A stretch of DNA of 64,000 nt, from contig JBBIMP010000020.1 of the NCBI GenBank assembly GCA_037444305.1, positions 1 to 64,000 on the forward strand. The letters run 5' to 3'. A program made the position numbers and the translations under genes. This stretch comes from JBBIMP01 sp037444305. GTDB lineage: Bacteria > Acidobacteriota > UBA6911. Shown here one piece after another: positions 59,551 to 64,000 of the stretch (the stretch's first letter is position 1; each line of letters starts with the position of its first letter). The notes under the pieces are model-generated. The model made no database searches. It was given only the letters and a program-made list of their open reading frames with translations, and was not told where the DNA came from.

Positions 59551-59699
59551 GAATTCGACTCCGGAAGGCGAAAAAGGTCCAAACCGCGATCAAAAGCCTG
59601 AAACGTATGCCAACAGGGGGCGAAAATCAAGGGATTATGCCTGTGGCCGGTCTGGCCCGGGGCGAGAATTGCCCGACAAAGGGCAGGCGATCAAAAGCA

Positions 59700-59822
59700 T
59701 TACACGGAGGCACGGAGATACACGGAGAAAGCCTCTAAAGGCGGGCTTTTGCTGTCATCCTGCGGGGCAGCAAAAGCCCGCATTCTCTGTGCGACTCCGT
59801 GCTTCTCCGTGCCTCCGTGTAA
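59700..59822. repeat. 123-bp nested palindrome (ACACGGAGGCACGGAG type)
   Basis: Outer arms TTACACGGAGGCACGGAG (59700-59717) and its exact complement (59805-59822) match over 18 bp. Inner arms GCGGGCTTTTGCTG (59741-59754) and CAGCAAAAGCCCGC (59768-59781) match over 14 bp with a 13-nt apex. The whole can fold into one long hairpin between two minus-strand genes. It lies just after the DUF4175 stop and probably acts as a terminator or an intergenic miniature repeat. No ORF lies in 59551-59848. Confidence 0.85.
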
Positions 59823-59848
59823 AACTTCGAACCAATTCGATGGGCCGG

Positions 59849-62800
59849 TCAAGGCTTGATGCGGGCGAGCGCCTTGTAGTACTCCTCCACCAGCCGGCGA
59901 TAGATGCCCGGCACCTCGTTATCGTCCGCATAGAGATACCGGTCTTTGCGCGTGAGCTGCTCCAGCGTCCGGTTCAGATCCAATTCCACGCCCCGCAACA
60001 GGTCGATGGCCCGCTTGAGCCGGGCTATCTCCTCGGGATCGTCGTAACGGCCGGCGGCGCTCATATCCCTGAGAGCGTTGATCACGTTCTCCAGGTTGCG
60101 CCACTCGGTGGAATTGCGATCCAGCAGCCGCCGCAACTCCTGGACATCCGTGATCCGCTGCTGCATCTCACGGCTCAGCTGCCGCGGGTCATCCGACCGG
60201 TAGGGGCCTGTGCCGATGGGCGGTCCGCCCGCACGCGAGGAATCAGCCGCCTGCCGGTCTGTCATCCGCTGCTGCATGGATTCCAGCCCTTCCGCAAGCT
60301 GCCTCGTTCTGTCCACCGCCTCTCCCAGCCGGCCTTCACGCGTCGAGCCGAGGCTGTTTCTTGCCTCCTCGAGCCGCCGGCTCAATTCCTCGAGGCCCGA
60401 CCGGATGAAACCCTCCCGGCCGCGGATGATGTCCATCGAGCCGCTCTCCAGCAGCTGGTCGCTGCTGCGGATCCGGTCGGCGAGCCGCCGGTCCCTCAGG
60501 CCCTCCGCGGCCTCGGAAAGCCTGCGCGCGGATTCACCCTGCTCCCGCCGCGCCTGCCGGCCCAGTTCCTCCACCCGGTTCCCGAGACTGTCAACCCGGT
60601 CGGCCAGGACATCTTTCCTCTGGGAGAGCTCCTCGCGCAGCTTGGCGCCTTCCGCGGCGGCGGACTCGCTCCGCGTGTTCCCGAGCCGTTCCACGCCCTC
60701 CTGGATGCGTTTCTGCTCTTCGACCAGGCGCCGCGATTCGGCGGCGGCGCTTTCGATCCCCTGGTTCAGCCCGGCATTCTGTTCCCGGGCCAGAGCGCGC
60801 TGCGCCTCCTCCAGCTGCTGCAGCGCCCGAATCCCGCCGGCCTCCGCCTCACGGCTGCCCGAACGTTCGGACGCCCTGCGCATCTCCTCGATGGCCTGCT
60901 GAAGCCGGCTGCTGACGCGGCTGAGCTCCGCCGAGCTTCGCTCCCGCGACAGCCGCTGGAGCTGGCGCTGCAGCCGTTCCGCCTCCTCGAGCAGCTGCCG
61001 TTGCTGGCTTCCGCCCCCCGCCGATGACTGGCTGGACGATCCTGCCTGCTGCCTCATCATGCGGCTGCGCTCGTTCAGCTGCTGTTGTCTCTGTGCGAGT
61101 TCCTTGAGGCGCTGCGTGGCCTCGTCGACCTGCTGGTCGCGCTCCTGCCGCTCACCGCGCTGGATGGTTTCATACTGGTTGCGCAGCTTGTTGAGCTCGA
61201 GTTCGAACAGGTCGGCCAGGTCTTCGGCGTTGGCCTGGCTTCCGCCGCCGCCTCCGCCGCCGCTCTGCGTGCCGAAGGAAACCTGTATGTCGCGGAACAG
61301 GCTCTCGGCCCTCATGAGCTGCTGCAGCGCCTTCTGTTCTTCCGGCAGCGCCTCCTCCGGCTTTCCCGCCCCGAGCTGGACCGCGGCCTTGGACATGGCC
61401 TCGATCGCGCCCTTGAGATACTCCCCCAGTCTGGCGAACTGCTCTCCGGCCTCCGCGGCTCCCCGGCGCCCGAACCGATCGACCAGCCCCTGGGCCTGCG
61501 CCTGCAGCCGGCTTTGCACCAGGGCGAGCGCCTTCAGTCCGTCGGTGTATTCCTTCGGCGCCATCTTGTCTCTGTCGCGGATGAGCCTGAAAGTCGCGCT
61601 GATGATGTCCTTCTGCTGCCCGCTCAGGGCTTCGCCCGCGCCTTCTTCGCCCTGCTGCCCCGGCATCGCGCTCTGCTGGCTCTGGGAGTAGTTCTGCTCG
61701 AAGGGGCGGATCTGGATGAAGTAGATGTCCGAAGCGGTCTTTCCGGGTCCGGTCACGTTGTTGTTGTCCTGCGCCAAGCCGTAGTAGGAGACGAGGTCTC
61801 CCGGCTGCAAGCCGTATTCCTCGAGGAAGAAGGTGTACGGCGCAGTGACCAGCTTTTCCCTCCCCCTGCGGTTGTACAGTTCCGCGGTTTTCTCCGGCCC
61901 GCCGTTTACCGAGAAGCGCATCTCGACCTTCGCCGTGCCGACATCATCTTCGACGCGGATTTCCGAAAACACCTCCTCCACGCTCGTGGCCCGGACATCG
62001 CGCATCGGCTTGGTGATGCGGATCTGCGGCGCCGCATCCTCGATCGCGTCGATGGCATGCTCCGGCGATCCCGCCATCGATCTGCCGTCTTCAGTGATCT
62101 GCACCAGGTAGGTCCCCGAACGCTGCAGGTGGATCCTGCCCGCATAGTCCTGCTCCCCGGCAGGCGTCAATTCCAGCGACGATCCGTCGTCGAACAGGAG
62201 GCGGGCAGAGTCCGCCCGCCGGCTCATCTTCACCCGCACCTCCACCCTGGTCCCCCTGAGCGCGGAGATGTCTCCCGCCCCTTCCTCGGTCTGCCTGGGC
62301 ATTCCCGTGTAGGCCGGGAACTCGTAGATTGCGTCGATCCGCTCCACCCTGGGGACATCCACTATGGAGATCGTGAAGGTGGGCGACCTGACTCCCGCAG
62401 ACTCGACGTAGTAGGTCTGGGGCATATTCAGGTCGACGAATAGGTAGCGGAAGCCGCTCCCCTGCGGCAGCGGCTCCATGGCGGCGCTGGTCCAGGCCGC
62501 TCCCTGCGTCTGGAGATGGAGGCTCACGTCGGGGGAATCGAAGCCGATGAGCCGCGCCTCGATCAGCTGGTCGCTGCCGCGGGCGAGCGTGGCATCCCCC
62601 GGGAGCACCTCGATGCGCAGCAGTTTTTCGCTGGAGGCTTCGGCCCAGCGGACGTACAGGAGATCGAAGCCGTAGCGGAAGAAGGAGGGCCCCCAGCTCA
62701 GCAGTGCCAGCAGGACCAGCACCGCCCCTCCGCCGGCAGCACCATAGGCCGTAAGGCGTCTTGGCTCGAGGAACACGCCGAAATCCAGGCGGCTGGACTT

Positions 62801-63184
62801 CGTCAGCGCATCGCGGATGAGCAGGTCGAGCAGGCCGGGCGAGACGCGGCCGGTTCCGCCGTACTCCACGGCCGTCACGAGCCGGTCCTGCAGCTCGGGA
62901 AACCGCTCCTCCACGAAGCGCGCAATCTGGATATCCGAAACACGGCGGCTGAGCGGGAGGTAAAGGAACCTCAGGGCGACCAGGATCAAAGCAACTCCCG
63001 TGATGCCCCGCAGAATCCAGACGGCGGCCGGCCGGAAGCCGAACAGATCCCCACCCCAGACCCCGAGGCCCAGAACGAGGGCGCCGGCGGCCAAAAACAG
63101 CCCGATGCCCTTCACGAGCATTTGCGCCCGCCACCTCCGGCGGACCGTGCGGATGCGGGAAAGAAGGTAGTTGTAAGAATTCAC
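59849..63184 (-). CDS. DUF4175 family membrane protein with long coiled coil
   Basis: The 1111-aa protein has two to three N-terminal transmembrane helices (IGLFLAAGALVLGLGVW and AAVWILRGITGVALILVAL), one further helix near residue 160-178, beta-rich periplasmic domains and a long Gln/Arg/Glu-rich coiled coil from about residue 560 to 1000. The start is GTG at 63184; its GTGA overlaps the stop of the BatA-like gene by 4 nt, with GGGAGG upstream. DUF4175 proteins frequently sit beside BatA/DUF58/MoxR gene sets, as here. Function is unknown; a role in envelope integrity or metallochaperone-like assembly is speculation. Confidence 0.85.
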   Translation of the reverse strand: MNSYNYLLSRIRTVRRRWRAQMLVKGIGLFLAAGALVLGLGVWGGDLFGFRPAAVWILRGITGVALILVALRFLYLPLSRRVSDIQIARFVEERFPELQDRLVTAVEYGGTGRVSPGLLDLLIRDALTKSSRLDFGVFLEPRRLTAYGAAGGGAVLVLLALLSWGPSFFRYGFDLLYVRWAEASSEKLLRIEVLPGDATLARGSDQLIEARLIGFDSPDVSLHLQTQGAAWTSAAMEPLPQGSGFRYLFVDLNMPQTYYVESAGVRSPTFTISIVDVPRVERIDAIYEFPAYTGMPRQTEEGAGDISALRGTRVEVRVKMSRRADSARLLFDDGSSLELTPAGEQDYAGRIHLQRSGTYLVQITEDGRSMAGSPEHAIDAIEDAAPQIRITKPMRDVRATSVEEVFSEIRVEDDVGTAKVEMRFSVNGGPEKTAELYNRRGREKLVTAPYTFFLEEYGLQPGDLVSYYGLAQDNNNVTGPGKTASDIYFIQIRPFEQNYSQSQQSAMPGQQGEEGAGEALSGQQKDIISATFRLIRDRDKMAPKEYTDGLKALALVQSRLQAQAQGLVDRFGRRGAAEAGEQFARLGEYLKGAIEAMSKAAVQLGAGKPEEALPEEQKALQQLMRAESLFRDIQVSFGTQSGGGGGGGSQANAEDLADLFELELNKLRNQYETIQRGERQERDQQVDEATQRLKELAQRQQQLNERSRMMRQQAGSSSQSSAGGGSQQRQLLEEAERLQRQLQRLSRERSSAELSRVSSRLQQAIEEMRRASERSGSREAEAGGIRALQQLEEAQRALAREQNAGLNQGIESAAAESRRLVEEQKRIQEGVERLGNTRSESAAAEGAKLREELSQRKDVLADRVDSLGNRVEELGRQARREQGESARRLSEAAEGLRDRRLADRIRSSDQLLESGSMDIIRGREGFIRSGLEELSRRLEEARNSLGSTREGRLGEAVDRTRQLAEGLESMQQRMTDRQAADSSRAGGPPIGTGPYRSDDPRQLSREMQQRITDVQELRRLLDRNSTEWRNLENVINALRDMSAAGRYDDPEEIARLKRAIDLLRGVELDLNRTLEQLTRKDRYLYADDNEVPGIYRRLVEEYYKALARIKP

Positions 63185-64000
63185 GGCCGTCCTCCCTCGC
63201 CCGGATTCGATGACATCCGGTTTCCAAGCAGACATTCTGCAATCAAAAATACCAGAACGGCCAGCAGCAGGTACTGCCACCAGCGCTGCCGCCGGTCCAA
63301 CTCCTGCGGGGTCGCATTTTCGCCCTGGGCAGCCTGAAGCGGTTTCTCCTCCGCCGCAGCCATCCAGGAGGCCTTCATCTCCTCGACGCTGCCCCGCGCG
63401 AGATCCGACTCCCGCAGCACGGGATTCGCCGCGAGGAAAGCGGTCGATCCGAGCGCGCGGATCTCGTGCAGCCCCGCCCGTTCGACCACCGCCGCATCAC
63501 CCTGGGCGGGAATTGGGATGCGCCTGCGGTCGGGATCCACAAGAACCATGGCCTGGTCGGGATCCGGTTCTCCGCCCCCCCGCCGGACCACGGACTCGAC
63601 CAGCAGCCTGCGCGGCTGGATGGTCTCCCCGACCTCCACCCATGGACGCTCCTGGCGGCCAACGTCCAGGTACCGGAGCATCTGCTGCCAGAAGGGGGCA
63701 TACACCGCTTTCAGCGGAAGGTCGTTTGCCGCATCGTCGGCCGAAGAAGCGAAAACCAGTACGCGCCCCTTGCCCACGGAAAAGGATGCGAGTGCGACGT
63801 CGCCGTTGTCGAAGCGCGCCAGGACTTCTCCGCCCTCGCCCACGTCGATCTGCGCGTGGCGGAAAAACTTCGCGTTCGAGAAACTGCCCGAGTGCGGCTC
63901 GGCGAACGGCCGGAATATGGGGTGATCCATCCTGATATCAGTCAGAAGAACGAACTCCCCGGCGCGCCCGGCCGTTCCCGGGCCGACCGTGACGGGAAGC
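63181..64000 (-). CDS. BatA-like membrane protein, partial (5' end outside the window)
   Basis: The C-terminal about 272 residues are visible; the frame is open to the right edge and codes for residues such as AGEFVLLTDIRMDHPIFRPF, so the start is outside the window. The visible part has a class-I-amidotransferase-like beta fold (GKGRVLVFASSADDAANDLPL, FWQQMLRYLD) and one C-terminal transmembrane helix (WWQYLLLAVLVFLIAECLL), as in BatA/TIGR02226 proteins. The stop overlaps the DUF4175 start by 4 nt, so the pair is translationally coupled. Confidence 0.78.
   Translation of the reverse strand, partial: LPVTVGPGTAGRAGEFVLLTDIRMDHPIFRPFAEPHSGSFSNAKFFRHAQIDVGEGGEVLARFDNGDVALASFSVGKGRVLVFASSADDAANDLPLKAVYAPFWQQMLRYLDVGRQERPWVEVGETIQPRRLLVESVVRRGGGEPDPDQAMVLVDPDRRRIPIPAQGDAAVVERAGLHEIRALGSTAFLAANPVLRESDLARGSVEEMKASWMAAAEEKPLQAAQGENATPQELDRRQRWWQYLLLAVLVFLIAECLLGNRMSSNPGEGGRP

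Overview
The window is 64 kb of high-GC bacterial chromosome. lpxC shows a Gram-negative with lipid A. Two large S9 peptidases, several twin-arginine Gfo/Idh/MocA oxidoreductases, a DUF1080 hydrolase, a DUF4438 protein and a DUF4175/BatA pair together suggest an Acidobacteriota-like lineage. That placement is inferred from gene content, not from a marker gene. A run of exactly 100 N at 30144-30243 marks a scaffold join inside trpE, so this is a draft or metagenome-derived assembly.

Layout. 1-7.9 kb: tRNA-Leu(UAG), then a housekeeping block tig-clpP-clpX-lon-engB-rho on the plus strand. 7.9-20.2 kb: a sugar-catabolism neighbourhood with a sugar isomerase/epimerase, three Gfo/Idh/MocA dehydrogenases, a discoidin-like secreted protein, a DUF1080 hydrolase and an MFS transporter. 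It is interspersed with a nucleotidyltransferase plus small basic ORF pair, an Agl23-like glycosyltransferase, ApbE and DoxX. 20.2-23.5 kb: a dapF stub, a DUF3750 protein and a multipass membrane protein. 23.5-31.3 kb: a compact minus-strand aromatic operon trpE-G-C-F-B-A-aroQ-aroF-tyrA, with most junctions overlapping by 4-14 nt. It is preceded by a 27-codon leader ORF rich in Tyr and Trp codons and an attenuator hairpin. 31.5-35 kb: an FAD reductase/cNMP-binding pair, lpxC and a small membrane protein. 35-44 kb: an S9 peptidase, an amidohydrolase, a zinc-ribbon membrane protein, a decayed gene, kynB-kynU, a LolA-like protein and a ThiF/MoeB E1 enzyme. 44-49.7 kb: a class A penicillin-binding protein and a 1022-aa orphan P-loop ATPase. 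49.8-57.4 kb: a DUF2177 remnant, a tandem DUF4438 protein, a serine dehydratase, an amidohydrolase stub and a second S9 peptidase. 57.4-64 kb: a sugar aminotransferase, UDP-glucuronate decarboxylase, a 123-bp palindrome, DUF4175 and a BatA-like gene running off the right edge.

How the parts work together. The aromatic operon makes DAHP, converts chorismate to prephenate and onward toward tyrosine, and makes tryptophan from chorismate. The leader peptide contains Tyr-Tyr-Trp-Tyr-Trp, and the leader RNA has mutually exclusive pairings of the classic 1:2, 2:3 and 3:4 kind. This argues that ribosome-mediated attenuation senses charged tRNA-Trp, and perhaps tRNA-Tyr, for the whole operon. About 9 kb away, kynU-kynB could recycle kynurenine-type intermediates to anthranilate. 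No mobile element with a transposase, CRISPR array, rRNA or prophage was seen. Palindromic repeats lie at three intergenic positions, and several truncated gene stubs show local gene decay.
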